From HXMU1420-13 sp024742815 (lineage in GTDB: Bacteria; Bacteroidota; Rhodothermia; Balneolales; Balneolaceae), in assembly GCA_024742815.1 (NCBI GenBank), contig JANSXX010000001.1, positions 1 to 64,000 of the forward strand: 64,000 bases of DNA. Direction: 5' to 3'. The position numbers and the translations under genes were made by a program. The notes beneath the pieces are model-generated. The model was not told where the DNA came from. It saw nothing but the letters and a program-made list of their open reading frames with translations, and made no database searches. Positions 10,101 through 18,759 of this stretch are shown here, one piece after another. Within the stretch, counting starts at the first letter, position 1. Each line of letters begins with the position of its first letter.

Positions 10101-12710
10101 AATAGTGGCGATTTCGAAAATGTGAGTTTCGGATCTGTTTAACCAGTTTCCATACCTGCGAGCATTTCCTTCCGGCGCTTTAATGCCCACCAGTGTTCGG
10201 TATGGATATACAAATGTAGAAGCTCGCCCAATAGAAAAGCTGCCTGAAGGTTCGAAAACACGCAAACTGAAATCGGCACGTAATCTTGGGGGCGCTTTCT
10301 CAACGGCTGGGAAAGTGTGGGTTACATACACGGTGCCATCAGCACCAAGTGAGTCATCAAATATGAACTCGGGTTTAGCATCAAAGGAAATGGTTTCATC
10401 AGTAAAACTATAACCTCGAAAGTTGTCGAAAACAGGAGATGAAGGCTTCAACATCATTTCTACATCGGCCTTTAGATTACGAGCAGTTGCGCCATGCAAC
10501 CATTGCGATGAAAGAGTAGCATTCAAGGTACGGTCGTTTGCAAAAACGGCATCTTCATCAAAACCCAAATCCACTTTCAAACGGTTAGGTTTTACCGTTT
10601 CGATTTTGAGAGTTTTAGAAAAAGTCTGACCACCAACCATAGCAGAAAGTCTCCAATTGCCGGTTGGCGCTTGCTTATCGGTAAAGCCTCTGTAGACAAA
10701 AAAACCGGATGGGTTATTTAACCGAGTCTCTCGATCAATAATTTGTCCGGACGGATCACGGAATTCAAAAATGATGGGGTGATCGTCGGGAAGTACCTTG
10801 TTTTTATCTTCCAGCAATAGAGTAACAAACAGCGAATCGCCCGGCCGCCAAACTCCTCGCTCGCCATACATAAATCCTTTAATGCCTTTTTGAACCCGAG
10901 CGCCACTTACATCAAAATTACTAAGTGATAATGAGGTGCCGTCGTCGGTTCGCAGATATCCTTTTTGATCTCCTTGCTCAGCAACAATGTAGTATGCACT
11001 TTGATCTGCATCCAAAATCACTTTTCCTTGCACATCGGAAACTCCGTTGGCTATGGGTTGCTGCTGATAGTTAAATAATTGAACATTTACCCCAGAAAGA
11101 GGTTCTGTAGTTCTTAGGTCAGTTACAAAAACAGTGCTAACGTTTTGAGCATCGGTTTTTGCAATAAGACCTAAATCGGATGCAAACACATTTTTGCGAA
11201 TTCGCCGATTGCTGGAGTAATAGCTGGATGTGCATGGATTATCCCGATCTCTCCAATTGTAATTTTGAGGTCGATAATAATCGCCAAAACTATTCCAATA
11301 CCGAGTTTCTAAATCGGTATCGAGTTCCCAACGTTGATCCGTATTACCGGATGATGATTGTGTATTTTCGCCGCAAGGATACAGTGCCTGATGCTGCCGA
11401 AATCCTATTTCTACTTGATAAATCGCGCCCGGCTCAGGTTCAATAAAATTGGATAAATCAAGTGCATAATTATTCCATTCACCGGCATCTACATTTCCAA
11501 GTGAAGAAAGAGGCACCACGCCTTGGAAAACCGGCCGGGCAACCCTGCGCAAATTCCATGTGTTTGTCCCATCCAGCTGTTGATCCTGCAAAAACTGGCC
11601 TACATTATTTTCAAAGATTCGCGAAATCTGAACGTCTACCGCACCCAGACTAACTGCTTTAAAAGGCACAAATAAATCATTGGAACGAGGTAGTATCGTT
11701 CCTTTTCCAAGAAATTGTACTGATGGTTTAGGTTGAAAAAAATTAACAGTACGCCGAGTGATTACCCCCAAAGATTTATTGGTGCTGCTTTTTAACGCAC
11801 TATCAATGATGAGCGTTTGAGCCCCATTTACTCGCCGGCGCGGATACACCGTTACTTTGTTATTAGTTGCGATCACATTTACAGGATTTCCATCGCCGAG
11901 AGCTATCAAGCCCGTAAAATTTTGGGTGCTTTTTACATTATCCGAAAAAATGAGCTCGATACGCGGGTTTTCATCTCTAAAAACAGTGGACTCTATTAAC
12001 TCGAAGGCACCTTTGGGTGGTACATTCACAGTTGCCATGCCGGTAGCTGTTGCTCCGATAGGTTTGCCACTCCATAGTACTTTCAGTGAGGATGCTTGGT
12101 TGCCTCGAGCAATATCTTTCAGTAAAAAACGGTGTGTTTTTTGTAAGCCATCACTTAACCAAACAAGTTCTAAAGATTGCCCGTCTAGATTTGCCCGAAT
12201 ACTTTTCTTGATGGCATTAAGCTCGGCTAGGTCGGCTGTAAATACCGAGCCTTCGAGCTGTAGCATATCTCGGTTTTGTGGAGATGGCGTAATAGCTCCT
12301 AAAGAAACCTCTAGATCTTGTGTGATGGTTGTTACTGAGAATCGGTAAGTATTGGTTGGTGCTGCTTCAGGAAATAGTTGGGCCAGATCTAAGGAGGCAC
12401 TGTATGAAGTTCCGTTTTTAAGCGGTCGATTAGGAGTAAAAACTATGGTTCGATCGTTTACCCATTCGATGCTTCCTCCCACAGAAGGCGAAAAACTCAA
12501 CAGTCCACTTCGTAATTGCTTCTCGGGAGCTACCGGTTTTGCCAAAGTAATACCAATTTCCCCATGGGCACTGATTTCGCCCGAGGTAATCGCCGAAATA
12601 TAGCTATTGGTTTGTGAATTAGAGGAGAGTTCAAGTTCAGGAGATTGAGAACAGGATAATAGTACTGTGAGGCAAAACAGGAGAGCAACCCTAAAGTAAA
12701 AGTGGAGCAT
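7176..12710 (-). CDS. Bacterial alpha-2-macroglobulin lipoprotein (YfhM type)
   Basis: A 1,844-residue envelope lipoprotein. The signal peptide ends in a lipobox (LTVLLSC, Cys about residue 20). Repeated beta-sandwich MG domains follow, then the C-terminal thioester domain with GCIEQTTS near residue 1391 (the CxEQ thioester), and a helical region around GGGLSYWPGSEDAHSWGTTY. Family members trap proteases that breach the outer membrane. In E. coli yfhM and pbpC are neighbours, and here the two are coupled, consistent with periplasmic defence tied to wall repair. It is about 200 residues longer than the enterobacterial protein. Confidence 0.92.
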   Translation of the reverse strand: MLHFYFRVALLFCLTVLLSCSQSPELELSSNSQTNSYISAITSGEISAHGEIGITLAKPVAPEKQLRSGLLSFSPSVGGSIEWVNDRTIVFTPNRPLKNGTSYSASLDLAQLFPEAAPTNTYRFSVTTITQDLEVSLGAITPSPQNRDMLQLEGSVFTADLAELNAIKKSIRANLDGQSLELVWLSDGLQKTHRFLLKDIARGNQASSLKVLWSGKPIGATATGMATVNVPPKGAFELIESTVFRDENPRIELIFSDNVKSTQNFTGLIALGDGNPVNVIATNNKVTVYPRRRVNGAQTLIIDSALKSSTNKSLGVITRRTVNFFQPKPSVQFLGKGTILPRSNDLFVPFKAVSLGAVDVQISRIFENNVGQFLQDQQLDGTNTWNLRRVARPVFQGVVPLSSLGNVDAGEWNNYALDLSNFIEPEPGAIYQVEIGFRQHQALYPCGENTQSSSGNTDQRWELDTDLETRYWNSFGDYYRPQNYNWRDRDNPCTSSYYSSNRRIRKNVFASDLGLIAKTDAQNVSTVFVTDLRTTEPLSGVNVQLFNYQQQPIANGVSDVQGKVILDADQSAYYIVAEQGDQKGYLRTDDGTSLSLSNFDVSGARVQKGIKGFMYGERGVWRPGDSLFVTLLLEDKNKVLPDDHPIIFEFRDPSGQIIDRETRLNNPSGFFVYRGFTDKQAPTGNWRLSAMVGGQTFSKTLKIETVKPNRLKVDLGFDEDAVFANDRTLNATLSSQWLHGATARNLKADVEMMLKPSSPVFDNFRGYSFTDETISFDAKPEFIFDDSLGADGTVYVTHTFPAVEKAPPRLRADFSLRVFEPSGSFSIGRASTFVYPYRTLVGIKAPEGNARRYGNWLNRSETHIFEIATIDAEGTPVGGRNLEYEVYHIRWRWWWERAREDLSNYFERENVRKVASGNLQTQSDGKNTLEFKLPNSADGGRYLIRVKDPRGNHSASTIVYFSWGSGRSNAVSPAQLSFSSDKEEYETGEQVTLTIPSSADSRLLLSLETGSKILETVWLDGNAGETTYSFTTDERMSPNVYAHVMHIQPHGQTDNDLPMRMYGVIPINVFNPETMLEPQIAMPDELKPENTTTIQVTEAGGKPMSYTLAIVDDGLLDLTNFTTSDPHPNFYAREALGIKTWDLYDFVTSGFSGSVSRVLSVGGDGEALAADPLNEANRFKPMVRFEGPFHLEAGDTHTHKISIPNYVGSVRTMIVAGRDGSYGSAQKTTPVRKPVMVLATLPRVLGPAENVELPISVFAMQESINKVEINIETNELFEETDQTETTFRFKEPGDEVVTFSLKTKAAIGIGKVRVEARSGKETAYHEIEIAIRNPNRPFTQVLAKNLDAGTTWQLPLELQGMTGTNSATLELSRIPPINVSKRLKYLIRYPHGCIEQTTSAVFAQMLASDVVELDAEQKKTIQLNVEEGIDRISKFLAPGGGLSYWPGSEDAHSWGTTYAYHFLLEAQKRGYYVPSTLLNSINAYQNRIARRWTTTEYRRSDLQQAYRLYTLALAGTPELGAMNRFRERTNLSAQARWRIAATYALIGQPEAANDIVNGASTTVEEYQELSGSFGSSLRDQAMILETLALLDRQDEATDLMRTIATSLSTNNWYSSQTTAYSLIAISKYLNSYDVAGEINASYSLNTGASGSISTNAFVRQLPLNIDEQAENTISVSNKSSGTLFARIILEGTPLIGDNISTSSNLVQRVRYLSLNGESVNPASIEQGTDIVMEIAVQNPGLRGNYQEMALTTVFPSGWELRNTRMDSEAFQEPVSNFDYQDIRDDRVYTYFDLSANSTKVFRFQLNASYQGRFYLPAVSTSAMYDETINARTPGQWITIEAPGN

Positions 12711-12935
12711 TCGTGAAGCAGATTAAAAGTGATATGTAATTGGTATATACCCGAACTTCAATTTTCCGAAAAAGTTCTGAACAGAATAAACTTACAATAA
12801 AATTAATAGTTTAAATTTACCGATTTTTGATATCCCAATTCAGTTTTGTTGAATTGAGCCATTATAACTTTAGCCCAGAAACCCGTAAATTTCCAAGCTA
12901 TTTAAATCAAAGTATTACTACCGGCACACATTCTA

Positions 12936-13142
12936 ATGGAAGAAAAGGAACGGCTTAGCTTCGAAGATGCTTTAAAACAACTGGAATCTATTGTGGAACA
13001 ACTGGAAAGCCCAGAGATTACACTGGAGGATTCTGTGAAGTTGTACGAAAAAGGCATGGAGCTATCAAAACAGTGCAATCAAGTACTTCATCAGGCAGAG
13101 TTAAAAATACAGCAGGTAAATAGCCAGCAAGATCAAGATTAG
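12936..13142 (+). CDS. xseB: Exodeoxyribonuclease VII small subunit
   Basis: A 68-residue protein with the family's two-helix pattern: LSFEDALKQLESIVEQLE, then ITLEDSVKLYEKGMEL and a C-terminal helix ending near LKIQQVN. It is the small subunit that assembles with XseA to degrade single-stranded DNA. No xseA lies in this window, so the large subunit must be encoded elsewhere. It ends 8 bp before dxs, as in the common xseB-dxs arrangement of many bacteria. The upstream 225-bp gap from the divergent macroglobulin gene should hold the promoter. A TAACTTTA box at 12865-12872 is a weak candidate. Confidence 0.92.
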   Translation: MEEKERLSFEDALKQLESIVEQLESPEITLEDSVKLYEKGMELSKQCNQVLHQAELKIQQVNSQQDQD

Positions 13143-13150
13143 GTATCACT

Positions 13151-15070
13151 ATGGAAATCAGCGAATACATCCCAAAAGCAGGTCCGCTTCTATCAAAAAT
13201 AGATTCCCCCGCCGATTTGAAGAAATTATCTCCCACGCAATTGCAAGATGTATGCGATGAACTAAGAGATTTTATCGTGGATGTAGTTTCGGTGCATGGT
13301 GGCCACTTTGGTGCCTCTCTCGGAGTTGTCGAACTTACAACGGCACTCCATTATGTGTATGATTCGCCTAACGATCGCATTATTTGGGATGTAGGACATC
13401 AAGCTTATGGGCACAAAATCTTAACCGGTCGACGCGATAATTTTCACACCAATCGTAAGTATGGCGGAATTTCCGGCTTCCCGAAACGAAGCGAGAATAT
13501 CCACGATGCTTTTGGCGTAGGTCACTCTTCCACTTCTATCTCTGCAGCACTTGGAATGGCCGTTGCCAACGACCTCGACAAGAAAGAAGATAAAGTAGTA
13601 GCTATAATTGGTGATGGTGCCATGACGGGCGGACAAGCTTTTGAAGCCTTGAACAACGCCGGAGCCATGAACAGTGATGTGTTGGTTGTATTGAATGATA
13701 ACAACATGTCGATCGACCCAAATGTGGGAGCACTTAAAGAATATTTAGCTGAAGTAACAACGAGTCGCCGTTTTAACAAAATGCGTGATGAAGTCTATGA
13801 TTTGTTAGGTCACTTCAAATCGGCCGGAACTAAAATGCGCAAAGTGGCTTCGCGATTAGAATCCGCGATGATGGCCGCACTAACGCCCGGTTCATTATTC
13901 CGCTCATTTGGCTTTAAATACTACGGACCGATTGACGGTCATGATGTAAACCTTCTTAGAAAAACCTTGGAAGACCTTCGCGAGGCAAAAGGTCCGAAAT
14001 TGCTTCACATTGTTACGGTGAAAGGGAAAGGCTTTGCTCCGGCAGAAAAAGAACAAACGAAATGGCATGCGCAAAGCAGTCCTTTTGATAAGATTACCGG
14101 CGCTTCGTTGAAGCCGAAATCAACCAAGAAATCTGCTCCGAAATACCAAGATGTATTTGGTGATGCCTTGGTCGAGCTGGCTGCAGAAAATGAAAACATC
14201 GTAAGTATGACGCCCGCTATGCCAAGTGGTTCAAGTTTATGGCCGATGATGAACACGTTCCCTGATCGTGCATTTGATGTGGGTATTGCCGAGCAACATG
14301 CGGTTACCTTTGCAGCTGGATTAGCTGCTCAGGGGAAAAAGGCATTTTGTGCCATTTATTCTACCTTTTTACAGCGCGGTTTTGATCAGTTTGTACATGA
14401 TGTAGCCATTCAGAAATTACCGGTCGTTTTCTGTATAGATAGAGCGGGCGTTGTTGGTGCTGATGGTCCGACGCATCACGGAGCCTATGATATTTCATAT
14501 ATGCGCTCGATTCCAAATGTGATTATATCATCGCCGCTGAACGAGCAGGATTTACGAGATATGATGTACACAGCTAGCAAATACGATGGAGCAAGCTGGG
14601 CAATTCGCTATCCACGTGGGGCATCCACCGGAATGGAAGTGAGAGAACATTTCGAGGCAATGGAAATCGGGAAAGGAATCTGCATTCAGGAAGGCGAAGA
14701 TGTAGCGGTATTAAGTTTTGGTCCGATTGGTAAATATGTTACGGAAGCATCCCCCGAACTTGAACAGGAAGATATCCATGTTGGTCATTACGATATGCGT
14801 TTTGCCAAGCCGTTGGATACTGATCTAATTGATGAAATTTGCCAAAAATACCAGCACATCATCACCCTCGAAGATGGTGCAAAATTAGGTGGGTTTGGAA
14901 GTGCGGTAGCAGAGTACATCGCCGAAAAAGCAGACAAGCCAACCCTTACCATTATGGGCTTACCCGATAGAATTATCGAGCATGGTACGCAGGAAGAACT
15001 TCATGCAGAAGTTGGTATTGATGCGAAGGCATTGGTGGAAAAAGTGAAGCAACAATTAGTGAAGGCTTAA
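13151..15070 (+). CDS. dxs: 1-deoxy-D-xylulose-5-phosphate synthase
   Basis: A 639-residue thiamine diphosphate enzyme condensing pyruvate and glyceraldehyde-3-phosphate, the first step of the MEP isoprenoid pathway. Visible motifs are GHQAYGHKILTGR near residue 85, the ThDP/Mg motif GDGAMTGG at about residue 153 with the paired DNNMSI, YYGPIDGHD near residue 257, the catalytic-site GIAEQHAVTFAAG, and the DRAGVVGADGPTHHG stretch in the middle domain. A transketolase C-terminal domain follows. Full family length. It probably forms an operon with xseB. A decayed copy of the queA start overlaps its stop codon and downstream flank. Confidence 0.97.
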   Translation: MEISEYIPKAGPLLSKIDSPADLKKLSPTQLQDVCDELRDFIVDVVSVHGGHFGASLGVVELTTALHYVYDSPNDRIIWDVGHQAYGHKILTGRRDNFHTNRKYGGISGFPKRSENIHDAFGVGHSSTSISAALGMAVANDLDKKEDKVVAIIGDGAMTGGQAFEALNNAGAMNSDVLVVLNDNNMSIDPNVGALKEYLAEVTTSRRFNKMRDEVYDLLGHFKSAGTKMRKVASRLESAMMAALTPGSLFRSFGFKYYGPIDGHDVNLLRKTLEDLREAKGPKLLHIVTVKGKGFAPAEKEQTKWHAQSSPFDKITGASLKPKSTKKSAPKYQDVFGDALVELAAENENIVSMTPAMPSGSSLWPMMNTFPDRAFDVGIAEQHAVTFAAGLAAQGKKAFCAIYSTFLQRGFDQFVHDVAIQKLPVVFCIDRAGVVGADGPTHHGAYDISYMRSIPNVIISSPLNEQDLRDMMYTASKYDGASWAIRYPRGASTGMEVREHFEAMEIGKGICIQEGEDVAVLSFGPIGKYVTEASPELEQEDIHVGHYDMRFAKPLDTDLIDEICQKYQHIITLEDGAKLGGFGSAVAEYIAEKADKPTLTIMGLPDRIIEHGTQEELHAEVGIDAKALVEKVKQQLVKA

Positions 15071-15115
15071 AATCTTTGAGGGGCGAACTTCATTCTCTCC
15101 CATTTCAATTACCGT
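15062..15115 (+). pseudogene. Decayed duplicate of the queA start region
   Basis: About 54 bp overlapping the dxs stop and running downstream align without gaps to 16103-16156, the ribosome binding site and first 11 codons of queA, with about 43 of 54 bases identical. The CTTTGAGGG Shine-Dalgarno block is conserved but the ATG has become GCG. The remnant would read NFILSHFNY against NYTLSDFDY in QueA. The orphan lipoprotein gene lies between the two copies, which suggests that dxs and queA were once adjacent and that a segment was inserted or duplicated between them. Confidence 0.75.
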
Positions 15116-15384
15116 TACTGCAAAAAATAGTCTTTTTAGCACACCCGCAATTGTGTAATTGTACGCCCTACCATTGGTCTAATCTGAAAACTTGTTAAGT
15201 CTCTATTGCCCCATATAATAGTAGTAAAATTTTGCCCAAGGAGACGCGAACGGTTGAGTTGATCAATAAATCATTATTATTTAGGAACAAGAACAATAAC
15301 ATTGCAATTAGTAAGTTATGGCTTAAATTAAAATAACATAAATAGGTACTTGTAATTGGTGCCACATATGAAGGGTGAACATAA
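15116..15384. other. Intergenic stretch without recognisable feature
   Basis: About 270 bp of AT-rich sequence between the queA-start relic and the orphan lipoprotein gene. I see no open frame with coding character, no terminator with a T-run, and no structured RNA. A promoter for the lipoprotein gene is expected here but no clear TAnnTTTG box stands out. Confidence 0.5.
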
Positions 15385-16080
15385 ATGGGTAGAATTATAT
15401 TTAGATCAGCGCTGGTAATCGGAATGCTATTTCCACTGTTAAATTGCAGCAGTACAAATAAAATGGAAAGCAGATTTTCGAACGAATATGATCGATCGCA
15501 GCTGGATGAAATAACACTGGTTTATACGGCGATAGAAAACGATAAACGGTTCTTTTTGAGTAAGGAGGAGATGAGAGCTCGACAGGCAAAGATTTCAGAA
15601 CTGGCCATAGAATTGCCGCTTCATCTAGTGAGCGAAATTGGAGAAGAGGTAAAGATTAAATCCATCAGTGAAACCTTTTATACCCCGGAAAGCTCTGAAA
15701 TAATGCAAAGTGAAATTAAGCGAATCGACCAATATCTGAATGATATAAATACCCTAGGTGCGAGTGCGTTGGATTATACTTCTAATTTAGACTATACACG
15801 TATTAGTGATGAAGTTAACACCCCGTTTGTTTTAGTTGTAAACATTGAGCCCGATGCCGATGAAATTAATTACGATTGGGGCACCGAATACGTAGAGTAT
15901 TCTGCAGTTTTTGCCTATCTCATAGATACAAAAACCGGAAAATTAGTGTGGGTTCTGGATCATTTTGAAAAAGTAAATATAAATGATTTAAATGCGGAAG
16001 ATTTCGCTCAAACTATCGCGAATTCTTTGTTATATGATCGTAAAACCAGTTTAAAAGCCTCTGCCGTTGCAAAGAGATAA
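15385..16080 (+). CDS. Hypothetical lipoprotein
   Basis: A 231-residue protein with a lipoprotein signal peptide: a hydrophobic run ending FPLLNCSS, Cys about residue 22. The mature part is acidic and soluble, with predicted alternating helices and strands. A central segment, FVLVVNIEPDADEINYDWG, is followed by a strand pair and KTGKLVWVLDHFEK, which resembles the 'display of a value or cost to stdout' style beta-core seen in many Bacteroidota lipoproteins, but I do not recognise a family. It sits between two copies of the queA start region, so it may be a later arrival in a dxs-queA neighbourhood. Confidence 0.7.
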   Translation: MGRIIFRSALVIGMLFPLLNCSSTNKMESRFSNEYDRSQLDEITLVYTAIENDKRFFLSKEEMRARQAKISELAIELPLHLVSEIGEEVKIKSISETFYTPESSEIMQSEIKRIDQYLNDINTLGASALDYTSNLDYTRISDEVNTPFVLVVNIEPDADEINYDWGTEYVEYSAVFAYLIDTKTGKLVWVLDHFEKVNINDLNAEDFAQTIANSLLYDRKTSLKASAVAKR

Positions 16081-16123
16081 ATCTATCTCACAATGTTGTT
16101 GTAAAGCTTAATATCTTTGAGGG

Positions 16124-17125
16124 ATGAACTACACCCTCTCCGATTTCGATTATCATCTTCCCGAAGAACTCATTGCTCAATCACCGGCGCATCCCCGCGA
16201 TCATGCCAAATTACTGATTTATAATCGGGAAACCGGTGAAATTACCGACGATGTGTTCTATAACTTGGGCAAGTATCTGCCAGAAGAAACTAAGTTGGTG
16301 GTAAATAATAGTAAGGTGGAAAAATGCCGCTTGATGTTCGAGGGTGGAAAGCGCGAACTGTTCGTGACTTCAGCTCGTAATAACAACACCATCGAAGCAC
16401 TGGTACGGCCGGGCCGAAAGTTTAAACTGGGTAAAACCGTTGAATTGATTGAAGGCATCACTGCCGAAGTAACTCATGTTGCCGAAGACGGTTTGCGAAC
16501 CATGATTCTGAGTTGTGATTTGGACGATCCAAGACTCGAGTCCTATAAATACACTCCTTTTCCGCCATACATCGAGCAAAACGAAACGCTGGCCAGTGAA
16601 TATCAAACGGTGTATGCCAAAGATCTGGGGAGTAAAGCTGCACCAACGGCGGGACTTCATTTTACGGATGAATTACTCGAATCGCTGAAAAAGCAAGGCA
16701 TCCAAAAAGAAGAAGTAACCCTGCATGTTGGATTAGGAACCTTCGCTCCGGTTAAGGTAGAAAACATTCTGGAGCACGACATCCACAGCGAATGGTATCA
16801 CATCAACGACGAAACGGCTGCAAGTCTTAATCAAACTAAACACGTTACTGCGGTGGGAACAACTTCGGTTCGGGTGCTGGAATCGGTAGCGGATGATCAA
16901 GGAATTCTTTCACCCGGATTGGGCGAAACCGATATCTACATAACTCCCGGTTACCGCTACAAAAGAGTGGACGCACTCATCACAAATTTCCATTTACCGA
17001 AAAGTACACTGCTCATGCTGGTGGCTGCTTTTATGGGTTTTAACGAAATGAAACGACTTTATGAGCATGCTATAGAAAAAAACTATCGCTTTTACTCCTT
17101 TGGCGATGCCATGCTCATTTTGTGA
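16124..17125 (+). CDS. queA: tRNA preQ1(34) S-adenosylmethionine ribosyltransferase-isomerase
   Basis: A 333-residue enzyme that transfers and isomerises the ribose of S-adenosylmethionine onto preQ1 in tRNA, giving epoxyqueuosine. Family signatures in order are LSDFDYHLPEELIAQSP at the N-terminus, PPYIEQ near residue 147, YQTVYAKDLGSKAAPTAGLH with FT following near residues 160-182, LHVGLGTFAPVKVE, and the C-terminal TNFHLPKSTLLMLVAAF and FYSFGDAMLI. Full length. A TTGAGGG ribosome binding site sits just before the ATG. Other queuosine genes are not in the window. The 5' end is partly duplicated 1 kb upstream. Confidence 0.97.
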   Translation: MNYTLSDFDYHLPEELIAQSPAHPRDHAKLLIYNRETGEITDDVFYNLGKYLPEETKLVVNNSKVEKCRLMFEGGKRELFVTSARNNNTIEALVRPGRKFKLGKTVELIEGITAEVTHVAEDGLRTMILSCDLDDPRLESYKYTPFPPYIEQNETLASEYQTVYAKDLGSKAAPTAGLHFTDELLESLKKQGIQKEEVTLHVGLGTFAPVKVENILEHDIHSEWYHINDETAASLNQTKHVTAVGTTSVRVLESVADDQGILSPGLGETDIYITPGYRYKRVDALITNFHLPKSTLLMLVAAFMGFNEMKRLYEHAIEKNYRFYSFGDAMLIL

Positions 17126-17157
17126 TTGATGTCGGTAAGAAACTCATACCGTTGAAC

Positions 17158-17179
17158 TTATCCACATCGCTGTGGAAAA
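17158..17179. promoter_or_regulatory. Inverted pair of DnaA-box-like sequences
   Basis: A perfect consensus TTATCCACA (17158-17166) faces TGTGGAAAA (17171-17179, i.e. TTTTCCACA on the other strand) across 4 bp, in the gap between queA and nqrA. Only two boxes are present and there is no AT-rich unwinding region with further boxes, so this is not an origin. It could bind DnaA as a regulator, act as a hairpin after queA, or be chance. Confidence 0.4.
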
Positions 17180-17210
17180 CGTTGTAAGCGCTTTTCTGAT
17201 TTGTACAATT

Positions 17211-17228
17211 TTTCATTTTTAAATGAAA
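17211..17228. promoter_or_regulatory. Perfect 18-bp palindrome upstream of nqr promoter
   Basis: TTTCATTT-TT-AAATGAAA is a perfect inverted repeat centred about 45 bp upstream of the candidate nqr -7 box. Position and symmetry suit an activator or repressor site for a dimeric regulator, though AT-rich palindromes can arise by chance. No regulator can be named. Confidence 0.45.
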
Positions 17229-17260
17229 GGATAGAGTTCCAAATCACTTGTTTTTTTTAG

Positions 17261-17268
17261 TATCTTTG
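17261..17268 (+). promoter_or_regulatory. Candidate nqr operon promoter (-7 box TATCTTTG)
   Basis: TATCTTTG matches the Bacteroidota sigma-A -7 consensus TAnnTTTG and lies 88 bp upstream of the nqrA start. No good TTTG-like -33 element is found at the usual 19-bp spacing, so activation by a factor at the upstream palindrome is plausible. Confidence 0.5.
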
Positions 17269-17295
17269 TGGCCTTGAAAGTTTCTGATTCATTGC

Positions 17296-17331
17296 TATCG
17301 GGATATTAAGAAATCATGCAGATTCCCGATA
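17296..17331 (+). other. Hairpin in the nqr leader
   Basis: TATCGGGA (17296-17303) pairs perfectly with TCCCGATA (17324-17331) across a 20-nt loop, inside the predicted 5' untranslated region of nqrA. It ends 25 bp before the nqrA ATG, so it could influence translation or mRNA stability. No riboswitch class is recognised. Confidence 0.4.
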
Positions 17332-17356
17332 AAACTCCAAATTGAAATATTCTTAC

Positions 17357-18733
17357 ATGTCAGAAGTAATTAAAATCAAACGCGGTGTTGATATTAAGTT
17401 GGTAGGGGAAGCCGACAAAGAGTTTGCACCTGTTACATCCGTAGAAACAGTAGCTATTAAACCCGACGATTTTCACGGTGCTCGCTTTAAACTTGTTGTT
17501 AAGGAAGGCGACGAAGTGAAAGCCGGAAGCACACTGATGTACAACAAAGACGATGAAGCAGTTAAACTAACAGCTCCTGTTAGTGGCGAAATCGCTCAGG
17601 TTGTGCGTGGTGCAAAAAGAAGAATACTCGAAATCAGAATCCTTGCTGACAAAGAAGTTGTGTACGAAGATTTCGGGAAAGCAGATCCTGTAAGCCTTGA
17701 TCGTGATGCTATTGTAGAAAAGATGGCAACCTCAGGATGCTTTGCATTCTTCAAGCAACGCCCATATAACGTAGTTGCACAAACTTCTAAAACGCCGAAA
17801 GCGATATTTATTTCAGGGTTTGATTCTGCGCCATTGGCTCCGGATATGTCGCTGCTTCTGGATGGCAATGAGAAAGAATTCCAGGCAGGAATTGATGCGC
17901 TTGCACAACTCACCGATGGCAAAGTTCATCTTGGTTTAAATGCAGATGCGCCATCAGGTCGGGTGCTTTCCAGCGTAAAGGGTGTGCAAATAAATAAGTA
18001 TTCCGGTCCACACCCGGCGGGATTAGTTGGCGTACAAATCGCACAAATCGACCCAATCAACAAAGGAGAAACCGTTTGGACGATCACTCCCGAGCATGTG
18101 GTAATTATTGGGCGATTATTTTTAACCGGTACGTTTGATGCACGCATCAACATTGCAGTTACCGGAGCAGAAGTATTAGACAGAAAATATCATTCAACGA
18201 TAATTGGCGCAGCTGTAAAGCCATTTATTAAAGAGAATGTATCAGATAAGAAAAACCGCATCATCACTGGAAATGTGCTGACCGGTACAAAAATTGAAGA
18301 AGACGGGTACCTGAGTTTCTACGAACGACAAGTTACTGTGATTGAAGAGGGAATAGAACCTGAAATGTTTGGTTGGTTAATTCCAAAGCCCGACAAGTTC
18401 AGCATCTCTCGCGCTCTTCCTTCATTTTTCCAGCGTCAGGTTGCAAATCTAACAAATCAGGAAGTGGTTTACGAGTTGGATACCAATCAGCATGGAGAAG
18501 AACGAGCATTTGTTGTAAGTGGACAGTATGAAGAAGTTTTCCCATTCGATATTTATCCGGTACAGCTTATTAAAGCGATTATGACCAACGATATCGAGCT
18601 GATGGAAAATTTAGGTATCTACGAAGTAGTAGAGGAAGATTTCGCGCTGTGCGAAGTTGTATGTACATCAAAAATTGAAGTTCAGAAACATGTTCGTCAA
18701 GGTCTCGACTTGATGAAACAAGAACTAGGGTAA
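17357..18733 (+). CDS. nqrA: Na+-translocating NADH:quinone reductase subunit A
   Basis: The soluble cytoplasmic subunit of the sodium pump, about 458 residues. It starts SEVIKIKRGVDIKLVGEA, matching the family N-terminus, and includes a biotinyl/barrel-sandwich-like region (VKEGDEVKAGSTLMYNKDD) and SGPHPAGLVGVQI near residue 218. The chosen ATG at 17357 is preferred over a TTG five codons earlier because the protein then begins at the family's usual point. It heads a six-gene cluster nqrA-F in canonical order with gaps of 2 to 26 bp, so it is surely one operon. Confidence 0.96.
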   Translation: MSEVIKIKRGVDIKLVGEADKEFAPVTSVETVAIKPDDFHGARFKLVVKEGDEVKAGSTLMYNKDDEAVKLTAPVSGEIAQVVRGAKRRILEIRILADKEVVYEDFGKADPVSLDRDAIVEKMATSGCFAFFKQRPYNVVAQTSKTPKAIFISGFDSAPLAPDMSLLLDGNEKEFQAGIDALAQLTDGKVHLGLNADAPSGRVLSSVKGVQINKYSGPHPAGLVGVQIAQIDPINKGETVWTITPEHVVIIGRLFLTGTFDARINIAVTGAEVLDRKYHSTIIGAAVKPFIKENVSDKKNRIITGNVLTGTKIEEDGYLSFYERQVTVIEEGIEPEMFGWLIPKPDKFSISRALPSFFQRQVANLTNQEVVYELDTNQHGEERAFVVSGQYEEVFPFDIYPVQLIKAIMTNDIELMENLGIYEVVEEDFALCEVVCTSKIEVQKHVRQGLDLMKQELG

Positions 18734-18759
18734 GAAATCAACACTGTTTATTAAGTTAG

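Noticed and set aside
15385..16080. Mobile element cargo between queA-start repeats
   Set aside because: No transposase, inverted repeats or clean target duplication can be seen; the repeat is a gene-start duplicate rather than a short target-site duplication.
17158..17179. Possible replication origin based on a perfect DnaA box
   Set aside because: Only two box-like sites, no AT-rich unwinding element, and no dnaA, dnaN or gidA genes nearby.
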